Shown here one piece after another: positions 35,443 to 45,658 of a DNA stretch of 64,000 bases. The translations under genes were made by a program, and so were the position numbers. Under the pieces are notes generated by a model. That model saw only the letters and a list, made by a program, of their open reading frames with translations. It was not told the origin of the DNA and did no database searches. The DNA is from Chitinibacter sp046530675 (lineage in GTDB: Bacteria; Pseudomonadota; Gammaproteobacteria; Burkholderiales; Chitinibacteraceae), in contig NZ_CP172558.1 of NCBI RefSeq assembly GCF_046530675.1, positions 2,604,001-2,668,000 on the forward strand. The letters run 5' to 3'. The first letter of the stretch is position 1; each line of letters starts with the position of its first letter.

Positions 35443-37599
35443 ATGCCCAAGCGCCTTGCTCACTTCGGTATTACTTTCTTTCGCAGTGCCCGAGCCAAGG
35501 TACTGCTGACGCTGTTTATTTTAAATTTGTGCGTCTGCATTGCTTTGGCATTCAGTTTTTATCGGCAATTATCCGAGGCGCTCTTTGCCGAACTTGATGG
35601 GCGTCTCTACACTGCCGCGAACGCTATCCCCTATATTCTGCCCCCCGATTACATCGAAAATGCCACGGGCAATCCACCAGCTATTACCGGTAGTTATGTA
35701 GTTAACACTTTAAGACTACAAAAATATGCGCAAATAAGCGGTTTACGTTATTTATATGTGCTGGCGTTAAAAGATGGTCAGGTGGTCTATCTGGCCGATT
35801 CAGCGACACCGAACGAAGTCAGTAAAGATCAGTACGGTCATTTTTATCAGGATTACCAAGATAAACAGCAGCGTACGCTACGAGCCTTAAAAGCTGGGCA
35901 AAGCCAGCTGGGGCCGCTGAGCGATCAATATGGCAATTTTCGTTCTCTGTTGCTGAGTCGGCAAACCTCAAAGGGGCAAGGTTATTTACTCGGTGCCGAT
36001 CTAGATGCTGGCTCGGTGGATGAAGAGTTGTGGTTTATTTTGTCCAAGACTGTCTGGGTCGGGCTGATTTTTCTGTTGCTGGGCTCGTTGATCTCGTGGT
36101 TTCTGGCCATCAAACTCACCGAGCCCTTGCGGCGGTTTAGCCATGCAGTACAGCGTTTTACTCTGGGCGAATTCAATATCCGCATGCCTGTTAAATCACA
36201 TGACGAATTCGGCAATCTTGCCAGTGCCTTCAATGCAATGGGTGAAGCGCTGACCGCGCGTGAACATTTACTGCGTCAACTGGCTTTTGTTGACCGGATT
36301 ACCGGTTTACCCAACCGCACCCGTTTTGTCGAAATCGTTCATCAGACCATCGCCGGTTCACCTCAAGCTTTTGCCATCGTGATGATGGACATCGCCGACT
36401 TTCATTATGTGAATGACTATTTTGGCTTTGCCGAGGGCGACGATGTATTGAGAAGCGTGGCCGACCGGTTAACGCAACTGACTCCCCAACCCATCCTTTC
36501 TGCCGCACGGGTTTCCGGCAATGATTTTTTATTGCTGGTCCCGTTTCAAAATCCAACTGAGCTAAGCGAAACGGTCAGATCGATCGAGCTTTGCCTGTCT
36601 GAAGCCATTCAGATTGAACAGCATAGAATTACCCTGGCTTTGCGTTTTGGCATCAGTTGTTATCCCGAACACAGTCAAGATGCCGATTCACTATTGCGGC
36701 AAGCTGAAATCAGTATTTTTTCGGCTAAGGAAGAATGCCAATTCTGCGTCTTTTATTCGCCGGAACGTGAAGTTGACCGACAAAGCCAATTTACCTTGAT
36801 GGGTGATCTGCGTGAGGCAATAGAAAACAATCACCTGATTGTTCATTATCAGCCGAAAATTTTGCTCGCCGACCACAAGGTTCACAGTGCAGAAGCATTG
36901 GTACGCTGGCAGCATCCGCAGCGTGGCTGGATTCCGCCCAATCTGTTTATTGCTTTTGCCGAGCACTCCGGCAAGCTGCGTTCGATTACCGAATGGGTCA
37001 TTAAAGATGTCTTGCGTCAGCAGCAACGCTGGCAGGCGCAGGGCATTGATCTTTGCATTTCGGTCAATGTCGGTGTTGGTGATGTTGAAGATGCCCTGTT
37101 TGTTGACTTCATTGCCGGGCAAATTGATCATTTCCCAGGCAAAGTGAATTTATGCCTGGAAATCACCGAAACAGGCGTCATGCGCCAACCCGATCTGTTA
37201 TTGAAAAATCTCAACCGTCTGCGAGAGCTGGGAATCAAGCTCTCAATTGATGATTTTGGTACCGGTTATTCATCATTTGCTTATCTGGCCAAAATGCCGA
37301 TCAATGAATTGAAAATTGATCAGACTTTTGTCATGGCAATGAATGATACTTTTGAAAGCATTTCGATTGTCCGCAGCATGATTGAGCTGGGACATATTCT
37401 GGGCCTGCAAGTCGTTGCCGAAGGTGTAGAAACCCAGTCTTGCTGGCAAGCGCTATCGATCATGGGTTGCGATGAAATCCAGGGCTATTTCATTTCAAAA
37501 CCACTTGCAGCCGATGCGTTTACTTTCTGGCTACTCAATGAATTGAACAATTTGGCTCTGCCCGCACTACCCAATATGGGTAAAAAAATGCTGCATTGA
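35443..37599 (+). CDS. Membrane-bound cyclic-di-GMP phosphodiesterase (HAMP-GGDEF*-EAL)
   Basis: Protein of 718 residues. Two transmembrane segments (about 20-42 and 195-220) frame a periplasmic sensor of about 150 residues; a HAMP domain follows (about 220-275). The GGDEF domain (about 285-440) is degenerate, with SGNDF in place of GGDEF, so it should not make c-di-GMP but could bind GTP and regulate. The EAL domain (about 455-705) is complete: AEALVRWQHP, EITETGV, DDFGTGYSS, LKIDQTFV, AEGVET and QGYFISKP, so phosphodiesterase activity is expected. It follows the peptidase gene by 63 bases and a diguanylate cyclase lies two genes upstream. Confidence 0.93.
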   Translation: MPKRLAHFGITFFRSARAKVLLTLFILNLCVCIALAFSFYRQLSEALFAELDGRLYTAANAIPYILPPDYIENATGNPPAITGSYVVNTLRLQKYAQISGLRYLYVLALKDGQVVYLADSATPNEVSKDQYGHFYQDYQDKQQRTLRALKAGQSQLGPLSDQYGNFRSLLLSRQTSKGQGYLLGADLDAGSVDEELWFILSKTVWVGLIFLLLGSLISWFLAIKLTEPLRRFSHAVQRFTLGEFNIRMPVKSHDEFGNLASAFNAMGEALTAREHLLRQLAFVDRITGLPNRTRFVEIVHQTIAGSPQAFAIVMMDIADFHYVNDYFGFAEGDDVLRSVADRLTQLTPQPILSAARVSGNDFLLLVPFQNPTELSETVRSIELCLSEAIQIEQHRITLALRFGISCYPEHSQDADSLLRQAEISIFSAKEECQFCVFYSPEREVDRQSQFTLMGDLREAIENNHLIVHYQPKILLADHKVHSAEALVRWQHPQRGWIPPNLFIAFAEHSGKLRSITEWVIKDVLRQQQRWQAQGIDLCISVNVGVGDVEDALFVDFIAGQIDHFPGKVNLCLEITETGVMRQPDLLLKNLNRLRELGIKLSIDDFGTGYSSFAYLAKMPINELKIDQTFVMAMNDTFESISIVRSMIELGHILGLQVVAEGVETQSCWQALSIMGCDEIQGYFISKPLAADAFTFWLLNELNNLALPALPNMGKKMLH

Positions 37600-37685
37600 A
37601 CGCAATCAATTACCTAAGAGCGGTACGGCATATTCAAATTTGCTGCGGTATACTGCCTGCGTTTACTCATCTCCAAGGTTACTCC

Positions 37686-38402
37686 ATGCGTCCGTCCCAA
37701 CGTCAAGCCAACCAGCTACGTGAAGTCCATTTGACCCGTCAGTACACCTGCCATGCAGAAGGCAGTGTTCTGGTGCAATTTGGTAATACCAAAGTCATTT
37801 GCACCGCAAGTGTTGAAGAAAAGGTGCCGCCATTTCTGAAAGGAAAAGGCGAAGGCTGGATTACCGCCGAATATGGCATGCTGCCACGCTCAACAGGCAG
37901 CCGCATGAAACGTGAAGCCGCTGCAGGCAAGCAAAGTGGTCGTACGCAAGAAATTCAGCGTTTGATTGGCCGTAGCCTTCGTGCAGTGGTCGATCTGAAA
38001 GCACTGGGAGAGCGTCAGATTACGATTGACTGTGATGTCATTCAAGCCGATGGCGGAACACGTACGGCCAGCATTACCGGTGCTTATGTCGCCTTGAGCG
38101 ATGCAATCAGTGGTTTGTTGCGCGAAGGCAAATTGAGCGTCAATCCGATTCGTGAAGCTGTTGCCGCAGTATCGGTTGGAATCGTCGATAATCAGGCCGT
38201 ACTGGATCTGGATTATGTTGAAGACTCAGCCTGTGAAACCGATATGAACGTCGTGATGACGGCGTCCGGTAAATTTATCGAAATTCAGGGTACCGCCGAA
38301 GGTGAAGCATTCAGTCGCGAAGAAATGAACGCTATGCTCGATCTGGCGCAATCCGGTATTGCCGAACTGCTTGCCTTACAAAAAGCAGCACTTTCGCTTT
38401 AA
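37686..38402 (+). CDS. rph: Ribonuclease PH
   Basis: Phosphorolytic 3'-5' exoribonuclease that trims tRNA precursors. The 238 residues from the ATG at 37686 (AAGG upstream) have the full family pattern: MRPSQRQANQLREV, GEGWITAEYGMLPRST, RTQEIQRLIGRSLR and DCDVIQADGGTRTASITG with catalytic acids. It is complete, unlike the frameshifted rph of Escherichia coli K-12. It is convergent with the DUF1631 gene. Confidence 0.97.
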   Translation: MRPSQRQANQLREVHLTRQYTCHAEGSVLVQFGNTKVICTASVEEKVPPFLKGKGEGWITAEYGMLPRSTGSRMKREAAAGKQSGRTQEIQRLIGRSLRAVVDLKALGERQITIDCDVIQADGGTRTASITGAYVALSDAISGLLREGKLSVNPIREAVAAVSVGIVDNQAVLDLDYVEDSACETDMNVVMTASGKFIEIQGTAEGEAFSREEMNAMLDLAQSGIAELLALQKAALSL

Positions 38403-38413
38403 AGCAGCAACAA

Positions 38414-40552
38414 TCAGCACAAATCGCTCATCAGACCCTGCATCGCACGGTCGGTGAGCGAGCCTTGCAAAGCAAGCCGGTTCATTCGGCCGTTGTAAAG
38501 CGCTTGCACCAGTTCAGCTTTGGCAAAAGCCAGACCTTTCTCGTTTCGGTTGGTAAACAGATAACGGGTTTGTTGCGGGCTGATCCACGACAAACGCATG
38601 CGTATCACCTGTCCGTTCTCGGCATGCCAATCAACCCACTCTCCCCGCTCTGGCAAAATGCCTGACTCGATGGATTGAATTTCTTCAGCCTGAAAATCGC
38701 GCTCGTTAAATTGATCGGACTGAGCCGATTCTTTATTTGTGTCGTCGTGCACAGATCCGGCCGCGGCCTTAAGCCCGTTACGAATGGCTGCAGCATGGCA
38801 TTGAACAAGTTCGGCAAAAAATATTTGCGCCTGAGCCGATTCGACACCCGCTGCCAGCGCACCTTCTTCCAGTGTTTTGAGCATGCCAGGCAGCATATTG
38901 ACCATTTTGTAACGCTCATTAGCATCTTTTTTGGGTTGTATGCTCCAGAGCAAGTCGTCCATCGCTGAAAGTCGACGGATAAATTCCGGCTCGGACTCTC
39001 CCGCCGCGCCATAAGCCTTTTCAAGTGCAACAGACCAGATTTGCTGCAAAAAGCCGCTCACAGAGAGAGGAAGGTCGGCATTGCGATTCAGTCGCAGACT
39101 GATCAATTGCTGAGAAATACTGTGTCCCAGCTCGGCCAGCTCGCGCTCTGCCAGTTGATGAACGTCATCAGCCAAATTAGAAACGGAACTAGCCTCAAGC
39201 TGGGCAACAAACTGGCGTAATTTATTCAGCGCGTCGGCAAATACTCCAACATCTTGCTCATAGTGACGCAACAAATGATTGACGATGTCCGCCAGCGCCT
39301 GATATTGCGGCGTTCCAACATCCAAATCGTCGGCATCGAGCGCAGAAAAAGCCAACTCATCCAGAAACATCCGTGCAGGGTGCTGTTTTTGCGAGAAGAA
39401 GGCCGCATCCATCATCCCGACTTTGAGCACCGGGATTTGCAGTCGCCCAATCAGGCTTTTCATCGAAGTGGGCAGACGGGGGTCATCGAAAATATGCTCG
39501 AACAACATCGTCACCAGTTCGAGTGTCATTGCATTCAATGCATTTAATTGCTTGCCCCAACCCGATTCGCGCAGCATTCCCAACAAATTGTGAGTATGAG
39601 ACTGGCCATTTTCATCACACAGCGCAGCATTGATTGGCGATTTACGCTGGAGCGCATCCAGAAATGGCCACCAGCCGGGCGATTGCAGTTCCGACGAGCC
39701 CTGCGGCATTGAGCCTGGATGATCTTGACGAACCAGTTGCGCCAGATGTTTGCCCAGTTGCTGCGCAGTTGAGTGTCCAGGCACTCTGGCCGTCTCTCCG
39801 CTACTAGTAGCAGACTGCTCTGGCTTGGTTTGCGGCGATGAGCTTGCGCGAGCCGGGCGTGGCAAAGGTTGGACATTTTGTGCAATCAGGTATTGATTGA
39901 TCTGGTGATAAACATTGGCAACCTGGCTGGAGAGTTCTTTTTCGAAAGCCTGCATGGCCACCAGACGTGCATCGACCCCCGTTTCCAGTTGCTTGCAGGC
40001 TTTGAAAAAAGCTTCACAAATTGCTTCGGGAGACATCGGATTTGCTGCAGACCCCTCTTGCTGAGTTGTCTGTGAATTGCCAAGCAAGCGGGCAAAGCGC
40101 ATTTCCAGCTGATCCAGATCTTCGGCACCTTGAGATTTGATGCTATTGATAATTTTGTCGGCACTCAGGGTTTCTTCATATTCTTCATTGGCTACCAGGC
40201 TTAACTGATGTGCGTCGGCATTAAGCCGGTAAAATTTTTGCTCGCTTGTCACACCCACTTTGACGTTGTCATCAAATGCTGTGTTAAAAAAAGCCTTGAA
40301 TTGCTCTGCCAATTGCGCGCGTTTGCGATGCGTCTCCAGACGGGCGGCAAAATAATCATCGCGCAATTTCCGGTCTACGGTCTTGTCTCCGAGTTCCAGA
40401 TAGGTTTCTTCCAGCTTGGCAAAGAACTGATCGAGCGATTCGGTCAGCATTTTGACGGCAAGATCCCGACAGGCAAGCAGCATGGGATTGAGCTGTGCGC
40501 GGGCAGTATGGTTATTTGCGGATAAGGGCTGTGACATTTCGGGCTGTGACAT
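38414..40552 (-). CDS. DUF1631 family protein
   Basis: Large cytoplasmic protein of 712 residues of a family of unknown function widespread in beta- and gammaproteobacteria. The conserved stretch LIGRLQIPVLKVGMMDA to HPARMFLDELA is at about 365-395. Most of the chain is predicted helical; residues about 220-260 are a low-complexity linker rich in S, P and Q. A C-terminal module of about 100 residues (WVDWHAENGQVIRMRLSW, RYLFTNRNEKGLAF) resembles the PilZ-like tail often annotated in these proteins, but I cannot confirm c-di-GMP binding residues. It is divergent from the glutamate dehydrogenase gene. Confidence 0.8.
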   Translation of the reverse strand: MSQPEMSQPLSANNHTARAQLNPMLLACRDLAVKMLTESLDQFFAKLEETYLELGDKTVDRKLRDDYFAARLETHRKRAQLAEQFKAFFNTAFDDNVKVGVTSEQKFYRLNADAHQLSLVANEEYEETLSADKIINSIKSQGAEDLDQLEMRFARLLGNSQTTQQEGSAANPMSPEAICEAFFKACKQLETGVDARLVAMQAFEKELSSQVANVYHQINQYLIAQNVQPLPRPARASSSPQTKPEQSATSSGETARVPGHSTAQQLGKHLAQLVRQDHPGSMPQGSSELQSPGWWPFLDALQRKSPINAALCDENGQSHTHNLLGMLRESGWGKQLNALNAMTLELVTMLFEHIFDDPRLPTSMKSLIGRLQIPVLKVGMMDAAFFSQKQHPARMFLDELAFSALDADDLDVGTPQYQALADIVNHLLRHYEQDVGVFADALNKLRQFVAQLEASSVSNLADDVHQLAERELAELGHSISQQLISLRLNRNADLPLSVSGFLQQIWSVALEKAYGAAGESEPEFIRRLSAMDDLLWSIQPKKDANERYKMVNMLPGMLKTLEEGALAAGVESAQAQIFFAELVQCHAAAIRNGLKAAAGSVHDDTNKESAQSDQFNERDFQAEEIQSIESGILPERGEWVDWHAENGQVIRMRLSWISPQQTRYLFTNRNEKGLAFAKAELVQALYNGRMNRLALQGSLTDRAMQGLMSDLC

Positions 40553-40715
40553 TTCATTATCCTGAGAAATCGGTGCGACGAAGCTATATTAGCATTTTAT
40601 AATAATAAAGCCACGCCCGTTGATCGACCCTGACACGCCAGTTATGTAGTTTTAAAAATCAGACTACACATTACGAAAAAGTAAAAAACCCGTAATTATC
40701 CTAATAGAGATTGGC

Positions 40716-40744
40716 TTGACAAAGTTCTACAGTGCCTCAAATAC
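40716..40744 (+). promoter_or_regulatory. Candidate promoter of the glutamate dehydrogenase gene
   Basis: A perfect -35 TTGACA (40716-40721) is followed after 17 bases by AAATAC, a poor -10. The leader would be about 18 bases. The -35 is persuasive and the -10 is not. Confidence 0.25.
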
Positions 40745-40768
40745 CACCGAGGATCAAAAGGTAGACCC

Positions 40769-43700
40769 ATGGCTAATCCCGATCAGTTTTCACGCATCAA
40801 TCAATGGCTGCAACAGCAAGGCTTTGAAAATTCTGAGCATATTGTTGCACAGTATTTTGCCAATATTCCACTTGATGAATGGCAGGAAAGAAATATTGAG
40901 GACTGGGGGGGGGCTTTACTGGCGCATTGGCGCTTTGCCCAGCTCAGACAGCAAGGTCAGGTCTTGATCCGGATATATAACCCGAACCAGACCGAACACG
41001 GTTGGCAGTGCGAACATACCGTGGTTGAAATCGTCGTTGACGATATGCCATTCCTGGTTGATTCGGTGGGTATTGCCCTGAACAACATGAAATACAACGC
41101 TTTGACGGTAATACATCCGATATTAAGTGTGCTGCGTAATGCCCAAGGGCATGCCCAAGCGCTCGATCCGTCGGGTTCGAAAGAATCCTGGATGCATTTT
41201 GAAATTACCCGGATCAGTCAGCCAGAGCAATTACAATCGTTACAGCAACAAATCGAACACGCACTGGATGAAATTACAGCATCGGTCGCCGACTGGAAAA
41301 AAATGTCCGACGGTGTTGTCGATATTCTGGAAGAACTCCGCCACAGCCCGAACGTCCTCCCCAAAACGCTGATCAAAGAAAGCATTGCCTATCTGGAATG
41401 GCTGCTGGCAGGACATTTTGTTTTCTTGGGGATGCGCAAATACCAGTTCGTCGACGGCCAATTGATGCTGCAGGCCAATAGTGGTCTGGGCATCATGCGT
41501 GACGAAGGCAAAGCGGAAGTTTCCAAAATCTGGTCCAGTCTGAGCGAAGAGCTGCGCTCGATTGCCTATGCCAAAGATCGCCTGCTGATGTTGACCAAGG
41601 CGGATCGCCGATCGATTGTTCACCGCCCTGCCTATCTCGATACCGTCCTGATTCGCTCGCACAATGAAAAAGGCGAAATTATCGGCGAAACCCGTATCGT
41701 CGGACTGTATTCTGCCAGTGCTTATACCTCGCAACCGCGGCAGATTCCGTTTTTGCGCCAGAAAATCGACGCTGTTATCCATGATGCCGGCAATGATTTA
41801 TCCGGCTATCGCGGTAAGGCGCTGCTCAATACGCTTGATACCTATCCGCGTGACGAGTTGATCGAAATCGAAGTTCCGGAATTGAGCCGCATTGCCACCG
41901 GTATTGTTTCACTGCATGAGCGTTCACGTGTTCGTGCTTTCTTCCGTAATGACATTTATCGTCGCTATGTTTCCGTGATGGTCTTTGTTCCGCGTGACAA
42001 TTACAGCACCGAAGTACGCGTAAAAATCGAAAAACTGTTGCTGGAAAAACTGGCAGGTCACAACGCTGAATACACTGTTTTGCTGAGCGACTCGCCACTG
42101 GCTCGGATTCAGTACATAGTCCGCCGCTCGCCCGATTCAGCCTGTGCCTACGATGCCAAAGCCATAGAAAATGAAATCGCCCTATTGGCACAACGTTGGG
42201 GTGATACGCTGAAACGCGAACTGATTCACGCCCGCGGTGAAGAATTGGGAGCCCAGCTGTATCAGCAATATCACACTGCTTTCAGTGGTGCTTATTGCGA
42301 TGATTTTCTGCCACGCATTGCGGTCCATGATATCGAACAGCTGGAACACAGCCGGAACAAGCAAAAGCTCACCATCTCATTAAGTGCCGGTAATGCACTT
42401 GATCCACAAATCTGGCGCATCAAACTCTATCGCCAGCAGGCCATTGAGCTCTCTGATTGCCTGCCTTTACTGGAAAATCTGGGCTTGCGTGTCCTTGACG
42501 AGCGGCCTTACCAGATCAATCTATCAACTGGCGAATCGATGTGGATCATGGACATCGGTGTACGTCTGCCCAACGGCGCATTGCTGGAGTCGCCCATCGC
42601 CCGTCAGCGCTTGATGGACAGTTTTATCGCACTCTTTAATAACGAAGCGGAAAACGACAGCTTTAACCGCTTGACGCTATTGGCCGATCTGGCCTGGCGC
42701 GAAGTGCTGATATTGCGCGCCTATGCCCGTTTTTTGAAACAGGTCGCACTCAAATATGGCGTAGAAACCATTGCCGACTGCCTGTTGAAACATCCTGTGC
42801 ACAGCAAGGCGCTGGTTCAGTCCTTTATGCAATTGCAGCATCCGACTCAATCTAGCGATGAAGCCGCCGAAAGCACGCTGCGTGCGATTGAACAAGCCGC
42901 CAAAGAACTGCCGAATGTCGATGAAGAACGCATTCTGACCGGCTTTGTCCAAGCAATCAGGGCCACCCTGCGTAGTAATTTTTTCCAGCAAAGCAATGGG
43001 TTGCACAAAAGCTATCTGTCATTAAAAATTGCCTCCCCGCAAATCAGCTTTATGCCGCAACCCGTTCCGATGTGCGAAATTTTTGTCTATTCGCCAACGA
43101 TGGAAGGCGTGCATCTGCGTGGGGGCAAAGTCGCCCGTGGCGGCTTGCGCTGGTCTGATCGCCGCGAAGACTTCCGCACCGAAGTGCTCGGTCTGGTCAA
43201 AGCGCAAATGGTCAAAAATACCGTCATTGTTCCTGTTGGCTCCAAAGGCGGATTTATCGTCAAAAATCCACCTGTCGAGCGCGAAGCCTTTATGGCTGCA
43301 GGGGTGAGCTGCTATCAGACCTTTATTCGCGGCCTGCTTGACCTGACCGACAATCTGGCTGATGGCAAAGTATTGCCGCCCGCCGATGTACGTCGTCGTG
43401 ACGGCGACGATCCTTACCTCGTTGTTGCCGCCGACAAAGGCACGGCCACTTTCTCGGATATTGCCAATGGCATTTCGCAGGAATATGGCTTCTGGCTCGA
43501 CGATGCTTTTGCCAGCGGCGGCTCAGTCGGTTATGACCACAAGAAAATGGGGATTACCGCCCGTGGAGCCTGGGTTTCGGTCGAACGCTCATTCCGCGAG
43601 CTGGGTCTGAACACCCGCACCGAGCCCTTTACCGTCGTCGGTATCGGCGACATGTCGGGCGATGTATTTGGCAACGGCTTGCTGCGTTCTCCACACACCC

Positions 43701-45490
43701 AACTGGTTGCCGCTTTCGATCACCGGCATATTTTCATCGACCCCAATCCAGATGCAATGGCGAGCTTTGTCGAACGTGAACGACTGTTTGCCCTGCCCCG
43801 CTCATCGTGGGCTGATTACGACAGCAAATTGATTTCTGCAGGCGGTGGCATCTGGCCACGCAGTGCAAAAAGCATTCCGTTGTCGCCTGAAATGAAAAAA
43901 CTGCTCGACTGCAGCGACGATCAGCTCGAACCCGTTGCTCTGATTCAGGCCATTCTGAAAGCACCGGTCGATCTGCTGTATAACGGCGGGATCGGTACTT
44001 ACGTCAAAGCCAGCAGCCAAAGTCATGCCGAAGCCAATGACCGGGGTAATGATGCGCTGCGGGTCGATGGGCGGGACTTGCGTTGCCGAGTGATTGCCGA
44101 AGGTGGCAATCTGGGCTTCACCCAGCTTGGCCGGATCGAATATGCCGCCAATGGCGGGCGAATTCATACCGACGCCATCGACAACTCGGCCGGTGTTGAT
44201 TGCTCCGATCACGAAGTCAATATCAAGATTTTGCTCGGCAGACTGATCGCCAATGGCGATATGACGCTCAAACAGCGCAATGAATTGCTCGCCAGCATGA
44301 CCGATGAAGTTGGCCATCTGGTCCTACGCGATAATGAACTGCAAACGCTGGCGGTTTCGCTTGAACATCAGCACGCCAAATCGCTGCTCAGCGTCCATGC
44401 CCGGATGATGCAGGTACTCGAAAAAGCCGGCAAATTGTCACGCCGTATTGAGTACCTGCCTAGCGATAGCCAGATTGCCGAACGTCAGGCCGCCGGTTTG
44501 GGACTCACCCGTCCTGAGCTGTCCGTGCTGCTCGCCTATGCCAAACTGGTGCTCTACCCTGATTTGCTGGCCGAATCACTGATTGACGATGCACGCTGGA
44601 ACGAGATTCTGAAGCAATATTTCCCGACCCCGCTGCGGACGAAATTTGCCGACGCCATTATCAACCATCCATTGCGGCGTGAAATTGTCGCAACGGTCCT
44701 CACCAACCATGCAATTAACCGCTTTGGCGTCAGTTGCGTTTTCCGTTTGCAGGAAGAAACCGAGCACAGCGTCAGTGAAATCATTGATGCACTGCTAACC
44801 GCACAGCAATTGCTCGACGGCGAACAGCTTGCTACCGAAGTCGAAGCACTCGACGGCAAAGTGGCAGCCGAAGTACAAATCGAGTTGCAATTGCAAATTC
44901 GCCGCTACTGCGAGCGCGTGGCGCGCTGGTTGATCCAGCATCCATTGAACACAGCAGAAAGCGATCACTTGCACACCTGCGCGGCGCTGGCCTTGCCCAA
45001 AGCACCGGAATGGCTCAGCAATAGTCCACGGTTTGAAAGCCAGAAAGCAGCCTTGTTGTCGGCTGGTGTACCGGCTGATCTGGCAATGCGGGTACTGGTT
45101 TTACAAGAAATCCAGCCTTTGCTCGAAATGGCTCGCAGTGGCAACGATACCGGACAGCTTGCCGACCGGCTCAAATTGCACTTGGCACTGGGCGATGTAC
45201 TCGAACTGGGCTGGTTGCATCGTGCAATCGAGCAATTGCCGCGCGAAAACCGCTGGCAAACACTGGCACGCATGGCGGTGCGCGACGATCTGAATCAGTT
45301 GCAAACAACGTTGACCTCGCACGTCTGGAATTCGGATGTCAGTGAGGACAAACTCGGTAGCTGGCAGCAGAAAAACGCCGCAGCAATCGAACGTATTCTG
45401 GCGATGTTCAACGATTTGCGAAACAGCAGCCCGGATCTGGCAATGATTTCTGCTGCGATCAGGGAGTTGCGACACCGGCTAGGTGCCTGA
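40769..45490 (+). CDS. gdhB: Large NAD-specific glutamate dehydrogenase
   Basis: Oxidatively deaminates glutamate to 2-oxoglutarate with NAD+. At 1573 residues it is of the 180-kDa class, with a long N-terminal region (about 1-720, ACT-like regulatory modules) and a central catalytic domain whose substrate lysine lies in RWSDRREDFRTEV and GSKGGFIVK. The nucleotide region GIGDMSGDVFGNG follows, and then a long helical C-terminal region. AAGG lies ahead of the ATG. Codons 46-49 contain a run of nine G (40905-40913). It is transcribed alone and ends in a strong terminator. Confidence 0.95.
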   Translation: MANPDQFSRINQWLQQQGFENSEHIVAQYFANIPLDEWQERNIEDWGGALLAHWRFAQLRQQGQVLIRIYNPNQTEHGWQCEHTVVEIVVDDMPFLVDSVGIALNNMKYNALTVIHPILSVLRNAQGHAQALDPSGSKESWMHFEITRISQPEQLQSLQQQIEHALDEITASVADWKKMSDGVVDILEELRHSPNVLPKTLIKESIAYLEWLLAGHFVFLGMRKYQFVDGQLMLQANSGLGIMRDEGKAEVSKIWSSLSEELRSIAYAKDRLLMLTKADRRSIVHRPAYLDTVLIRSHNEKGEIIGETRIVGLYSASAYTSQPRQIPFLRQKIDAVIHDAGNDLSGYRGKALLNTLDTYPRDELIEIEVPELSRIATGIVSLHERSRVRAFFRNDIYRRYVSVMVFVPRDNYSTEVRVKIEKLLLEKLAGHNAEYTVLLSDSPLARIQYIVRRSPDSACAYDAKAIENEIALLAQRWGDTLKRELIHARGEELGAQLYQQYHTAFSGAYCDDFLPRIAVHDIEQLEHSRNKQKLTISLSAGNALDPQIWRIKLYRQQAIELSDCLPLLENLGLRVLDERPYQINLSTGESMWIMDIGVRLPNGALLESPIARQRLMDSFIALFNNEAENDSFNRLTLLADLAWREVLILRAYARFLKQVALKYGVETIADCLLKHPVHSKALVQSFMQLQHPTQSSDEAAESTLRAIEQAAKELPNVDEERILTGFVQAIRATLRSNFFQQSNGLHKSYLSLKIASPQISFMPQPVPMCEIFVYSPTMEGVHLRGGKVARGGLRWSDRREDFRTEVLGLVKAQMVKNTVIVPVGSKGGFIVKNPPVEREAFMAAGVSCYQTFIRGLLDLTDNLADGKVLPPADVRRRDGDDPYLVVAADKGTATFSDIANGISQEYGFWLDDAFASGGSVGYDHKKMGITARGAWVSVERSFRELGLNTRTEPFTVVGIGDMSGDVFGNGLLRSPHTQLVAAFDHRHIFIDPNPDAMASFVERERLFALPRSSWADYDSKLISAGGGIWPRSAKSIPLSPEMKKLLDCSDDQLEPVALIQAILKAPVDLLYNGGIGTYVKASSQSHAEANDRGNDALRVDGRDLRCRVIAEGGNLGFTQLGRIEYAANGGRIHTDAIDNSAGVDCSDHEVNIKILLGRLIANGDMTLKQRNELLASMTDEVGHLVLRDNELQTLAVSLEHQHAKSLLSVHARMMQVLEKAGKLSRRIEYLPSDSQIAERQAAGLGLTRPELSVLLAYAKLVLYPDLLAESLIDDARWNEILKQYFPTPLRTKFADAIINHPLRREIVATVLTNHAINRFGVSCVFRLQEETEHSVSEIIDALLTAQQLLDGEQLATEVEALDGKVAAEVQIELQLQIRRYCERVARWLIQHPLNTAESDHLHTCAALALPKAPEWLSNSPRFESQKAALLSAGVPADLAMRVLVLQEIQPLLEMARSGNDTGQLADRLKLHLALGDVLELGWLHRAIEQLPRENRWQTLARMAVRDDLNQLQTTLTSHVWNSDVSEDKLGSWQQKNAAAIERILAMFNDLRNSSPDLAMISAAIRELRHRLGA

Positions 45491-45519
45491 GCAAACTCAT
45501 TACATCACCGCTGCACCAG

Positions 45520-45549
45520 ATTCGGGGCTCGAAAGAGCCCCGAATTATT
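45520..45549 (+). terminator. Terminator of the glutamate dehydrogenase gene
   Basis: Perfect 11-bp stem (45520-45530 with 45535-45545) closed by a GAAA tetraloop and followed by TATTG. It lies 30 bases past the stop codon. Confidence 0.8.
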
Positions 45550-45613
45550 GATGCTGACGTTCCGGATGCTGCAATCCGTAACGTCAATCGCCTCACAAAA
45601 ACGGGGCAATTTC

Positions 45614-45622
45614 TGGTATAAT
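45614..45622 (+). promoter_or_regulatory. prfB: Extended -10 promoter of prfB
   Basis: TGG-TATAAT, a consensus -10 with the TGN extension, about 37 bases ahead of the start codon. The -35 region is poor, as expected for an extended -10 promoter. Confidence 0.55.
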
Positions 45623-45658
45623 TCGCGCTTTTTGCACCAGCGGACGGCGGATCATCGC

